In this document: one piece after another, positions 1 through 33,818 of the stretch
How the letters are laid out: every line of letters starts with the position of its first letter
Numbering within the stretch: the first letter of the stretch is position 1
Source of the DNA: Cristatella mucedo
Taxonomy: Eukaryota; Bryozoa; Phylactolaemata; Cristatellidae
Assembly: GCA_009760855.2 (NCBI GenBank)
Contig: WPIO01000221.1
Location: 161,501 to 225,500 of the forward strand
Direction of reading: 5' to 3'
Length of the DNA stretch: 64,000 nt
The notes under the pieces: generated by a model
Database searches by the model: none
The model's input: the letters and a program-made list of their open reading frames with translations, nothing else
Told to the model about the DNA's origin: nothing
Translations under genes and position numbers: made by a program

Positions 1-128
1 CTCTGGCATTCAATAATTAGCAGACAGAGCCAGCTCCAGTCCAGTCGGGAAGGGGGAGGCTTAAGAAAAGAAGAAAATCCAGCAAATCTGGACCGTCCAA
101 ATACTGAGATATTTTGAAATGTTTAACC

Positions 129-131
<3 letters not shown>

Positions 132-183
<52 letters not shown>

Positions 184-199
184 TATATAAATTTATGAA

Positions 200-262
<63 letters not shown>
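132..262. repeat. TA microsatellite
   Basis: Long TA runs broken by short spacers. Confidence 0.95.
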
Positions 263-266
<4 letters not shown>

Positions 267-1222
267 CCACTCTATTTACGACCCAGTGCTCATATACACA
301 CACACATATATACACTCCCCTAGACACAGTGCTGACTCGAAAGCTTTGCACACCCTCGGAATCATCACAAATCGCAAAGACGGTGCTGTTCTACAAAATC
401 AATGCCCAAAACGTACTGCTACAAGCTAGGATTGATAAGGAAGCAAAATAATTGTAAATGCATGTCCTCCTGAATGGGCCATACTTAAATTCCTGTCAGG
501 GGTTGTGACGTTGGAGTCCTATTGCCTTTGTTTGCTGCTGCCTTTGTCTGACACTGGAGGCTGCTTCCTGGCACACGGAAATCATTGGCTCGATGATGGC
601 CCTTGGTGTAGCAGGTGACTCCAGAGGCTCCCAGACAAAGGATGACAAACGGCAAGCCGGTATAACCTAAGGTGTGGGGAACCGGTCTCAGCTTGGTTTC
701 CTGACAAAGCTTTGTTGCTGTGTGCAGCAAGCAAACTAAACATAAACGTGCAAGATTAACTTGTTTATTGTGTACGTGGTTTGGAAATAGGTGCGGTTTT
801 CGGCGAGTAGTTTTAGAAGCAAGATCAGAACAGGGTGAAGTAAGAATTTTTCGGATTTGCCGTGCTCTTGGAAAATGCACTGCTACTGTGTTAGCAACTG
901 CTTCATGAAAGGTTGAGGTTTGAGGCGTCCAATGTTGTACATGCACAGAAGTATGCAGACCTGTCTTGAGGCTGACAAGGGATGTTGCATGCTAAAAATA
1001 GTCCACCTAAACAGGGTCCTTCCACTTTTTTTGCACCTGATAAGAAAACCAATATGGTAGCATGGAGATTAGTTACGAATATTGCCGAAAACCCCGTGTT
1101 TCAGTGAAATTTCGTTGTCCAGCAGTCTATAAAACGCCTAAATACCAATAGGTTAAATCTTGATCCCCAGGATGTGGGTAGATTTTAGGTTCAGCTCTGT
1201 ATATACATATACCTTATACATA

Positions 1223-1501
1223 TGTCAGCCCCGCCCCCGACTTAAGACGGTTCGACTTACAAAAATTCGGAGATGTGAACTCAAGACACGGTAACGCGAA
1301 AATCAAAATGTATCCAAGAAAACTCAAAATCTGTGCGATCGATCAGTAGATTTGACAATGCCGAAAACGTCAGGGAGGAAACGATGACTGACAGCTATGC
1401 ATTGTGGCTACTGAGGGCTCACATACCATTCTCGACTTGCGAGAATTCTACTTACGACAGATTTTCCAGTCCCTATCTATTTTGTAAGTCGGGACTGCCT
1501 G
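1223..1501. mobile_element. MITE-like element with CAG-type inverted repeats
   Basis: The right end reads (reverse complement) CAGGCAGTCCCGACTTAC, flanked by TA. The left end is a degraded match, ...CCCCGACTTAAGACGG, also beside TA. TIRs starting CAG next to TA suggest a non-autonomous Tc1/mariner (pogo/Tigger-like) element. No transposase. Confidence 0.45.
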
Positions 1502-1667
1502 TATACATGAACAGTTGAGTTTATTTTTGAGGTAATTTTTTATTGGCTGTTGGAAACGTCAAATTATCAGCTAATTAAAAATTGAAGATTTTCTGATAAT
1601 TAAAAGCAGTAACTATACTTGTGTGTCAACTCTTGCCGTGCTTATAGCTAATTACACGAGCAGGTAA

Positions 1668-1790
1668 TAATAAGAGGTTATTTGTATAGCGCCATAAGAG
1701 AACTAACATTATGTTCATACACTTAATGCCAGACCAGCCGAGCTGCTGAGTTTTGCACTAGTTACAGTTGATAAAGGGCACAGGCCCAGT
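1668..1790 (-). mobile_element. internally deleted L2-like fragment
   Basis: The LINE 3' tail (AATAATAAG...GCGCCATAAGAGAACT) sits directly beside sequence parallel to the RT-coding GCAGAGTTTTGCACCAGCTG, implying an internal deletion. Confidence 0.45.
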
Positions 1791-3014
1791 GGTTTTGATT
1801 AGAGAGAATTGCAATAATCTATATGCTGTATCACAAGCACGTGAACTAGTTTGGCTTACATACACTTGTCTAAAGGTTTGGTGATTTTTCTCAGCCGAGA
1901 GCAGTCCGACTCAGCAGTAGAGGCAGTGTGCTCATCCAATGCAAGTTGGTTTGGATTTCACATTGGCCGAGGTCATTAGAATGGTGCTGGGTGAACCAAT
2001 CTTGAGGGTGAAGTATTCAAACCCAAGGATGATGCTAGGCTTACTCATCACTATTAATTAGATTGCTCTTATCGTCGTTCAGTGTCAGGAAGTTAGTGGC
2101 CACTCAAGTGCGACAATAGTTGATGCAGGATGCAATGGAATTGCTGAACAAGCCTTAGAAGGGTTTAATACTAGGTATGGCTGAGTGACATCGGCTAGTG
2201 ACAAGCACATCACAAATTGTTTTCATCTTGTTTACCGCATGTAATCCTTACTGAGATCCTCCTGACTGCTTTGCCATGATGTTGCTGCTTTTTGCATAAT
2301 GATCTTACCATATGCATCCAAGGGTATGTAAGGACAGCATAGCTGTTTGCAGGCTGACTTACCCATTGAGAGACAGGCTAGTAGCCACAGATGACTCGGG
2401 TTACTCCCAGCATCAAACAAACTTGCTCCTCTTCGTAAATGACTAGGCCCTCTGATTGGACCACTATTACCAACACATAATAGTCATGTTGTAGTGGTAG
2501 GAATAACACCCATGTTACCCCGTGAGAGCTGCTTACATGGGCCAACGATTGATTTCTTTGTTATAAACAGAGTGCAGTTACAGGACGAATAGTGTAAATG
2601 TAGCTGAATTAGTGGATAATGTGCTAATGGAATGTGCCTGCTAGAGTTGAACATTCATGGTTGGCCAGCGTTGAACATTGATGGTTAGCTGTGGGCAAAT
2701 GGGTCAAGTGTGATTAGCTGGAGCTGAAGTTATTGCTCAGTAGTTGCTTGTGTCATGCACACTGTCGTACACACAGTCAAAATAATTTGCTGTGTCCTTC
2801 TCTTATCGTGTGCATTGTTTGGCTGACACCGAATCATTGTTTATGTCTGAACTGACATGCCTTAGTACTTTGCGATTATGGAATCATTATTATTAATGTC
2901 TGAACTGACATGTTGTAGCTTTTGTACTTCATGATTGCACAATTCTTTATTCTTTCGTTTTTACTTATACCACAGCAATGTAACGCGCTACAAGTTGTTT
3001 TTTACTATTTACAG
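1791..3014. other. upstream of the first recognised SBNO exon
   Basis: Moderately A/T-rich, no recognisable coding or repeat unit apart from an echo of GTCTGAACTGACATG at about 2,848 and 2,899. Upstream SBNO exons or the promoter could be here but are not visible. The same holds for 263-1,222. Confidence 0.5.
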
Positions 3015-24264
<21,250 letters not shown>

Positions 24265-24690
24265 GGCAATCTCAAGCTTCTGTCGGAAGTACTGCAGCCG
24301 ACCATTACATTTCATTTTCAGTCATTCCCTATAAAAATGTCGCATATTTTTTGCGAGTTCTAAACTGGAGTGCCAGGTAGCTAGCTGTCCTCTTCATTTT
24401 GGTCACCTGCTGCCACAGTCTTCTGCGCTGCTGTGCACAGGAATCGCCAGCAGCTTCTAATAAGTTGACCGTATCTAGCAAGGGTTGCAACAGCATCGAC
24501 CGTCCATGACTGTCGGCTGCTTGCTTGTGCGTTATTATGCTAGCACTCTTGTTCACACTCATATGTCTCAAAAGCATAGAATCGAGTGTCGGTTGTTTAA
24601 CATCAATATATTACTTGTTTGTACACATGTACATACGTAGCACACAGTTACAACTTTGTAAAGTTATTTGTTATGAGCAACAAAATAAAC
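24265..24690 (+). other. SBNO 3' UTR with polyadenylation signal
   Basis: No coding signal after the TAA. A canonical AATAAA sits at 24,684-24,689, about 420 bp past the stop, and is a good candidate for the SBNO poly(A) signal. Confidence 0.6.
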
Positions 24691-27031
24691 ATGTTGACAA
24701 ATCACGTCGGCTGATTTTTGCAAAGCCCAGCACTTGCTTGTCAATTCACGAGAAGTACTGGCGGCATTGTGCTTCCTGCACTCGATGTTTGGTTGTTTAA
24801 GTGAGACCACTCATGAAGACTCGGTGGATATTGGCTACCAAGGGTCCTGCGGACACTAAACGTGGTGCCTGTGAGCAATTGACTTCTTGCTTGCCGAGCA
24901 GACGGCCTGAGGAAGCAAGCCGAGTCAGATGCACCACCGTGAGCTGCCTGCACAGCAGGAGCCGCACGATGCTTTGTAGAGTCACGCCTAGCGCTGCATT
25001 GTTCTTGGCTTACGAGTTTGGCTGTTGATTTCCGTGGTCACGTCGTCGAACTTGAAAGTCCCAGAAACCTGAAGCTGTAAAGTGCACGTCGTGCGATTAG
25101 TTCTAGCCGCTGCATGGCAGCCACGAGCAACTGGCATCTGCCGATGGGGCTTTGGGCCACACTGTTAGGGCTGACAGCACGAACGAGCATTGCACGATCC
25201 GTGGTGTGCGAGCATAGCAACACCAAGCATAGCAACAGCAAAAAGGTCAAAGCAACAGCCAGCTCCACTCGGCAAGCCTTGGCGAGGAGCAGGCACTTTC
25301 GGTTTCGCAGCAGGCAACTAGATTAACACGAACTGCAGCATGCGCTGAGACAACGGTGCAGAAAAAGCAGAGGTTGGCAGGCCGAGCCGGTGGACAGCAC
25401 CCGTGATGTAAAGCAGGTACAGTTCACTGCATGCCAAGCAGCACCTAACAGCCGATGACAGTGCCGCAAAACTAGCCCGGTGGCATGACAATGCCGGCAG
25501 GTAAGCAAAGGGGCAGTGCAGTGAGCTGGCCGAGCTAGCCTGACGTCCCGAAAGTATAAGTGCTTGCTTGTAAGAGCCAAACATGTCCACCCCTTCACCG
25601 AGAGACAGCTCACCAGTTGGCGTTTGTGAATACATTGGCAGAGAACGATGTAAGGGAATAAGCACGAAATCAATCTATATAATTTTAAATATATTCGAGT
25701 CCATGAGTGAGTGGATCCATGGATTCTGTAAACATGTCATTGATGGCATGTTTATGTTGTACGATTTGTGATATCTATGGTACTACGACGTTACAGCTAT
25801 GATAGTCAAATATATAAAAAAATATTAGGCGAAATAATTTACTAACTTGCACATTTTTGCTACAAAATCCACTCTCGTAGTTGAGATGAAATACTGAATT
25901 ATGCATTGAACCATGGGATAGTGATGGGCAGGCATCAACACATTATTTAATTGTGCTTATCTAAATGCCTTCGAGAATATCTCGTTAGAATGGGTTAAAA
26001 TGAAGAGAGTGACCGGACACTAAGTCTTAGGTCTGCCGGCTGGTGAACTATTGCGACTGAGCATTTGAGATCATACACTTAAATGTGGTCGTTAATTTCA
26101 AATTGAATATCGTCAAACCGCAATGTTTCGAGGGTATGCGCTGTGTAGTATAAATACAAGCATTTAACGCTGTGTAGTATAAATACAAGCAGGTAACTGG
26201 CCAGACGGCACCTGCCAAGTATTTTGACGGCTAGATGAGGGAGTGCAGGGTTTATGTTGTGTTGCCAATGGCTGAACAACAGGTAAAGCTTCTATACAGT
26301 AAACCTTGATTTTCACGAGCTATTAACCTATCCTGCTGCAAGACATTGGCACACTATTATCGCCCGGCTGAGCATTGCTAGCTGCCGAGCTGTTGAGGTT
26401 GGCTACGGGGGACGGGGACGATGGCACGGCGGGCCAGTGTGCTTAGTGAAGCGATTCACAACACCACAACCAGTGCGTCGTTCACCTCGTGAAGAAGCGA
26501 AGTCAGCCAGCTCTCCGGGTATGATGTTAACTCGTATGGTTTCCGGGAGCTCAATTGGAAATCGCTCGAAGCTGCCACGTGACAAGGAAAAAACGTGAAG
26601 GCTGAGCCGGGCAGAGTGCATGGCTCCCAACGTCAGCAAAGCCTGGCGTCAGGCACGTTAGTAGCAGTAACAGGTGTAATAATGAATGATACATAATCCA
26701 CGCACACACTAGGGTAAGCTGCAAGATGCGATCACCGATGACGAGTGCAGGAGCCGTGCAAACGGGTGCTGCAGGAGACGGGTCCTGGCCGGGAGCACTA
26801 CGAAGCCGGTGGCCACCAGCAGCAGCCGGCCGTCTGCACAACCAGCCAGCCAGAGGCAGGTGCTCAAGCCTGCACGCGGGGACGGAGTGGCTCTCTCAAG
26901 CGGCGCAGCAGCCACAGGCAGCTAGCGCCATCGCTCGTCGGCACAACAGCAACGGCCACCGGAAATCACCTTGGTGCTTCTATAGCACCCATGGCCGCCG
27001 CGTCCCACATGGTTGGGAGCGGCAGAAGCCG
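24691..27031. other. interval between convergent SBNO and RILPL
   Basis: Probably includes the RILPL 3' UTR. Moderately GC-rich at 24,800-25,560 and 26,700-27,030. A 23-bp tandem echo (GCTGTGTAGTATAAATAC) lies at 26,138-26,190. No gene recognised. Confidence 0.45.
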
Positions 27032-27065
27032 TCACGCCCTCAGCCTCGCAATTAGCTTCTCAAAG
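27032..27065 (-). CDS. RILPL1: RILPL terminal exon 8
   Basis: Acceptor cggcactgcag. The first base completes F, then [10 protein letters not shown] and TGA. Very short, but the phase fits exactly and the product matches the conserved GI(R/K)-x-(L/F)F ending of RILPL proteins. Confidence 0.8.
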
Positions 27066-30000
27066 CTGCAGTGCCGAACAAGTCGGTAAGTGACGCGTCA
27101 TGCAATTCGAATCGGCGCCCTGGCCATCGCCTCAATGCCACGCGTGCCTGCCATCCACAGTATCGAAGCAAAGCAAAGCGACACTCACAATTTCCTAATG
27201 CCGAATTCTGCTCTCGAAGCTTCCGGATAGAGCTTCTCCCACGGCTCCTTGTTGATTGGTCCTTGGACTGCTCCTTCGTACTCGTCGAGCTCGACGGCTG
27301 CAGCCGTCACAGCAGCCGACGAAGAGCTCATTGAGGCACTCTCAATCGACTTATCCGTAGCAGCTTGCCTGAAGCAACACACAAGAGCCAGTGCAGATTC
27401 GATCATCATAAGGCGAAATCATCATTCATCATCATCATCCAGTCAAGCTTAAAATGATGCACCACAAAATCCGACAGCATGAAGGGTCTGAGGCGAACCT
27501 CGTGCACGCATGCAGCTTTACCGAGATCTGCAAGTGACTGCACGGATAGCAAGCAGATGCACAAAATGCAGGTCTCTGTGCTCTGCTAGCTAAAAATATG
27601 TGAAACGGCTGCTACAGAGGACATACCACACAATCGGCCCCCCAAGTGTCAAGGTCAATTCCGGTCAGCTTTCCTTTCACCCCATTGAACGTGTCTGTTT
27701 TTTCCGGTGTGCTTTTCGAGCCTACCTGCGAATGATTCCATGCATATTACTAGCCATAAGTCTTACTAACCCGTTGCCATGAGTGTCTCCGTGTTTGCTG
27801 TTGGCAATTGTGCACTTGGCCTAAGCTTGCTACTTGCTTGCTTGATTTTGTATGCTTAAAACCGTGCATGCCACTAACCCTTGGTCATCGATTCTCATGC
27901 AGAGTTATAAAGCACGGTTGGATAGCGATTAACTTCTCTTAGGGCTTACAACAAACGGTGTATTGTTATTATTATTGTAGCCGACTCAAAGCACGTGACG
28001 CCTATTACACCGAGCCCAACCGGCACACGTGCACTGGCAGCAATAAAACATGAGTGACATTATTACCGTAACCGAAAAATAAGTGTCAGTAAATGCCGAC
28101 CGACACATGACGCCTCACCTGGCCTTGAGAGCAGCAAGCTCTTCTTCTGCTTCAATTAGCCTGGCCTTTAAGCTATTCCTTTCAAGAAGCACCTCCCTCA
28201 ATTCACTGAGTGTGAATCTTGGCTTAGTCTGGTCGTCAACGTCATTGGTCGGCGTGCCAGCGCAGTCGATTGAGCCTGGTGCTTCTTTTAAGTTGCCGCT
28301 CTATGGTACAAACACGCGTACTTACATCCGAGAAATGGACGTGTTAAATACGGTACACGCACGTGTACATACATCCGAGAAATAGATGCCGCATAAAAGC
28401 GGGCTCATCAAATGCCTCAGTATCACAGTCGCCAGAGCGACAAAAAGTGTTGTGGCATCAGTATAACTACGTTACGAGAACGCTCAGCTGAGCACAGAAA
28501 AGGTGAATAACTCATGCCAATAACTCGTGTGCTGTTCAAAAAATATCCAAGCACAGAAGATCACGAGCAGGATTGACAGGGAATTTATCAGCACACAAGA
28601 AAGAAAAGAATTAATTGCATCGGCAGATGAACATCAGTAGCAGCAATGGTAGCGGCTGCAATGGTAGTGGCAGCGACAATGACAGAAGTAGCAGCAGTGG
28701 CAGCGGCAGTGGCAATAGCAGAAGTGGGCAGTGGCCGAAGCACCATCGAAGGCAGTGAAAGCAAACTATAGCAACTATTACGACAACCATAGCAAGAAAG
28801 GAGCAAGATACGACCCATAGAACTATGGACAACGTCTATTTGGATGTCTTACAACTGCTGTGCTGCCCTCAGCATCTGAGCCTGCTCGGCAGCGAATACA
28901 AGGCTGCATTCCAGCTTCCTTAACTTTGCTGAAATGCTGCTCTCGCTCCTGCAGGGTGGCCTGTAGTTCGGACTTCTCTTCGACAAGGTGGAGAGTTTGA
29001 TTTTTGCTTATGTGCAACCTGACTCGATAATCAGTGAGTGTTTTTGCCATTTTCCCAATCTGGTGCTCCATCTGCAGAACGGTCATCATTCATCATCGAG
29101 CATCATTCGTTAGCATGGCCTACTCAATTCAGAAACGCAGAGTCATGAAAGGCGCTTGTAATCAATACCTACATACCTTGATTAAAACCAGGCCCTCACC
29201 GACATTACTTCACAGGCAGCGACCCCCTCAACCTTGCGATAGATGACAGCTAGTGCACAGTTAAATGCAAAGGTGATAGATTCTGTTTATGACGACTTTG
29301 CTTATAATGGGAACTTGCCTCGGGATTCGGCAAGTAATGAAGCAGTACTCCATACGAACATGAGAGCTCATCACTAGCCAAACACAATGCTTAACACCCA
29401 CACTATCCTAAACGCTAAAATGGCATCATTCAAACTCACAACTAGTATGATTCGCGACACCGCTATCAGGGATGACCTCGGTGGAAATTGAACGGCCAAC
29501 CAAGTGAGATTGGCAAAACCTATCACAAGATGCGGTTTCGTAAAAACCTAATTTGTCCAGTACCAGGCCCTCTAGCAGATCTGCCATGCCCTTCAAGGCA
29601 GCATCGTAAGAGCGGCAGCACCACATCCATCAGCGGTGCTGGTGCAAATGCAAGTGCAAGCGAGTTCAAGCACCGAGCGGTGCTTGCACTCGGTGATACT
29701 CTCTAACTCGCAGATCAACCTCACACCTCAACTCGCACGCAGGCATTCCGGCATGTCAGGCCCTGTCCAGAAGCCGGCATCCCGGCCAGCAGTCACGACG
29801 TGGACTTTGCACAGTACACACGACAACTCGCAGCTGGTACAACCTAGCCCATTTGATGGTAGGACGAACTGGCACACCAAGACGATCGGCGATGCCTGTG
29901 AGCTATGGCAGTGGTGCAGCACTGAGAAACACGCCCAGGTGGGAACACGTGATCCGTGCAAGAGACCTGCATCTGCCACCGTCGGAGCAAGGCCTCCACT

Positions 30001-30882
30001 AGACAACCAGCATGGCGACGGTGGTGAACATAATCTGGAAAGCACGATGTGGCCGACAAGCCAGTTGCAGCAGCCATGGCAAAGCAGAAGCAGAAGCGAG
30101 GAGCCAAGGACAAGGCTGGGGGACACTGCAAGAGCGAGCCATGCACTCACAGACACTGCCACTGCCGCAGGCACGGGCGGTGTCTCTGGCGAATGCCTCC
30201 TCTCTAGCCGCGATCGGACAGAGCTAGCAGCATCCATCTGTCTACTCCTCTCTTGCAAGGCCCTCTCGAGAGATTGCTTCTTCTCCAGCAGGCTGCTGAC
30301 CTGCGTGCGCGAGCTTGCCGACGACAACCGCAGCCGCGCATTGTCGCGCGCCAGCACCTCGGCGTGCGACTGCACCTGCAACCACGCGATGGCTAGAGCT
30401 GCCAGAGACCGACGAGACAGCTCTGCACACGGAACCGATCGTACACGAAGGGACACACTGGCGATGAAACAACGAGAAAGCATACACAACAAAAAAGCAA
30501 TCCTGGCCAGCAGGACGGCAGGTAAGGATAACTGCTACTCTAGTAAGCAAAAAGCATCAGGCAACATCAGCAAAAGCTCGACTCGGTAAACAAGGCCACG
30601 TCCAAGGTTAAACTTGCACTCAAAGAAAACCAGACTTTCAGATTATAGAGCTATGGGTCTTTCAGTCTGCCCGCTCATACTTAAGAAGTTTGTCTTGCAA
30701 GTGCTCTTGCCACCACAGCAAGCTTTATCGAGAACTGTGAGAAACGGCAGACTGCGACAGAAAAAGAAGTGGAGAGATGGAGACTTACCGAGAAGCAGAA
30801 AAGGGAAAAGGAGTGAAAGAGAGTGAGGAAGAGTGAGATAGAGATGGAGAGTTATGGCAAGACAGTGAGAAGGAGATGGAGG

Positions 30883-30955
<73 letters not shown>

Positions 30956-33685
30956 AGCCCAGAGACTTTGGAAGAAGGAGATGGAGGCACAGCGAGACAG
31001 ACCGCGTAAATACATGAGCGCGTGCTATGCACGCTCGTGCTATGCATGCTCGTGCAGGCATGCACACAAAACGTTCATGTGCACCCGTCAATCGAAAGAC
31101 AGGCTGCATCCACGATAACGGCTGCTTGTTTTACATTGGACTAGACGATGGTGAGGCTAGAGAGGGCCAGACCGCGAGGACACTGTACGACTGCAAGATC
31201 GCTTGGAGACTCAAAAAAGCAGAGGTAATTCGAGCGGCTAACCATTCAGGTCATCCGTGGGCCTAGGACAACTGGCCCACTGATGCCTCGTTAGTCGTGT
31301 GTGATTTAAACCTCTGTCAAGGTGGACGCCAGCTGTTAGTTGGCAGAAAGCTGGCCAATCGGGCGATGCCCAGATGACTTGAGTGGCTGGCTGCAAGTCC
31401 GGGCATGCCTACACTAGCATCACTGCCAGCACACGGGTAGGGCTAAGAGGCATGAGGATATGAGCAGTGCTGCAGAATTGTGGTAATGCCCACCTGTAGC
31501 CTGGGCTCTTTATCAAGAGAGCAAGAGATGAACGATCACGATGTGTCGTTCAATGGGAAAAGAGCATGAGCCAGCACGCTCGAATATGGCAGCAAGCTCA
31601 TGCATAGCGCAGACTGTGTTCTGGTGCCAACAAAGTCGAAACATTGCATTGCCTAAATGGTGCTATCGCTGGGCACTCACTTATGGAGCTAATCAAGGAT
31701 GCCATAACGGCAAGAGCCAGAACACTAACTACAAAACAGGTGGGTTTGACAACAGAACACCGATTCTATGCACAATAAATAGGCCTTCCTTGAGTGCTTT
31801 GCAGGCATTGGATGCTCGATTCAATTCTTTGTAGTCAGCCTTACTTAAGGGCCTACACCATACTACACCAACTGGAGGAGATTTTTCTGACTACTTTGAG
31901 ATGTACCGTCAAAGAGAACACTCGCCTCACCACTGCTCTGGTGAGTCACGCAATCCATTGCCATGCCTATCCCAGCCATACAAGGATAAGCAGAACTTGG
32001 AAGTGCATACTGAAACGTCTGGGCTACGAAACGAAGTGCAAAGCTTTAAATGAAACCTTTACTGAAGAATCCACAGTGACCATATGGGCCAACTGGACGG
32101 TTATGATTTGCTGCTTTTTACTACAACTCGGACCGAAGCTGCAACCAGACCTCGTGTTGCACATACCCGAAATAATCTAGGTTCTTTGCATTTTGTATTT
32201 TAGGCACGGCAAAATTATTTCTGCCTAGCTTACTGCCCAGCCTACAGCACTTTGCATAAAAACAAGATCACTTTGCAGGAATCGATGCAAATCAAGATAT
32301 CAAGCAAGATCTGTCCACCACATCAGCACTGTAGATCAAAACTCCGGCACTCTCACGGCTAGCACTGAACATGGCACAATCAACAGCTGTGAAGAAGCCC
32401 AGAACTGAAAATCAAACCACACACCGACATACCGCCTCAATAGAAGAGGACTTCTCTTCGTTCTCGTTTTCAAGCGCGCGTATCTGTGTCCTCTGTCGGT
32501 TGACGGTATCCTTCAGTGTACTCATGAGCTTCATTTCCTCGTCTTGCTCTAATTTAAAACAAGCACAGCACAGCTCGTTCAGTATACATTCTGCAAAAAA
32601 TTAGCTGAAACACACTGCCAATTGTCTTCTCGCGATAGTCTCGGTGAACAAAATCTTCAGTATCGTAGTTAGAACATGGACCTGTTTAACTCAAGCTGTC
32701 ACATTGATCGAACATAAAAGGGGGGTGCACTTCGATTGAGCCGCACTGCCTCCTTAACAAGTTGAATTATTTGATAACAACAATAATAATAACAATAACG
32801 TGAACAAAAATAATTACACATTCACATAGCCCCCTACGAAAACTAAATGAATCTTTTTCTGTGAAATGTATATACAAGATGCTGAAAAGGAAGCCTATCA
32901 ATCAGTTAGTGATAATATGCCCATTTTAGTATATATGTAATTCACTTGCATATTCACCCTAGGAGAACTTAATCTCTATCCAGGCACTGTGCATGTAATG
33001 CCGGGCTCGGGCCCATGATCTTGGTCGTTAGATGTGAGCGCCTAACTCCCCCCCCCCCCCCCCCCCAATCCATTAGCATGCTGAAAATGGAAAGGAAATT
33101 AACACGGATAGAGCAACGGTTGTGCAGAATATTAAAGGAAAGGCCTGCTGATTCAAAAGCCTCACTTATACAGCAGCAGATGGGCCTTACCGGTTATCAC
33201 TCTCACTTGCCATATGCAATACGGTGTGGCCAGCTGCAGGATTCGAACCCACGACCTGGGTTGTGAAGTGCAAGCACCCTACCCTAGGCTAAGACCCAAG
33301 AGAACAAGTGAGTGTTATCTTCTTTGTAAATGTCGTCAAGTCAGGAAATTCCCGATATACGACGGAAAGTGCATACCAGGCTTTAGGGGGCTGAGGGGGG
33401 AGTGAAAGCACAGGGCTTATTCTAAGGATTCGAGGCTCGTTAGAGGCACGGCCAAACGAATAGAGCCAGTGGAGCAGGTTTGACGATGGGAAGCCTGACT
33501 AAGAGGTAATTCAGATGTGGTGGCCCGAGCGAGAGAATGAAGAGGCCTAAGAGTAAGTGACAGAACCCGTGCAGATCCCTGGTGCCTAGGCGTCGACCAT
33601 TGCTCCTTCTTCACGTATGCGCCTGGACGCTAACACACTAAAGACATCACACAGACCATATGTGCACACAGGCGCGCACGCACGC

Positions 33686-33718
<33 letters not shown>

Positions 33719-33768
33719 CACACGCACGCGCACACACGCGCGCGCACACACACACGTACACACACACA

Positions 33769-33818
<50 letters not shown>

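Noticed and set aside
485-946. 153-codon minus-strand frame
   Set aside because: No domain, no ATG context or splice sites of note, and composition like its surroundings.
29636-30589. 317-codon plus-strand frame opposite RILPL exon 4
   Set aside because: The minus strand holds the supported, phase-consistent coiled-coil exon; the plus frame starts without ATG and has no recognisable domain.
30643-31118. Frames rich in S-L-S-L or E-R-E-R
   Set aside because: Translation of the (GA)n microsatellite and its purine-rich flank.
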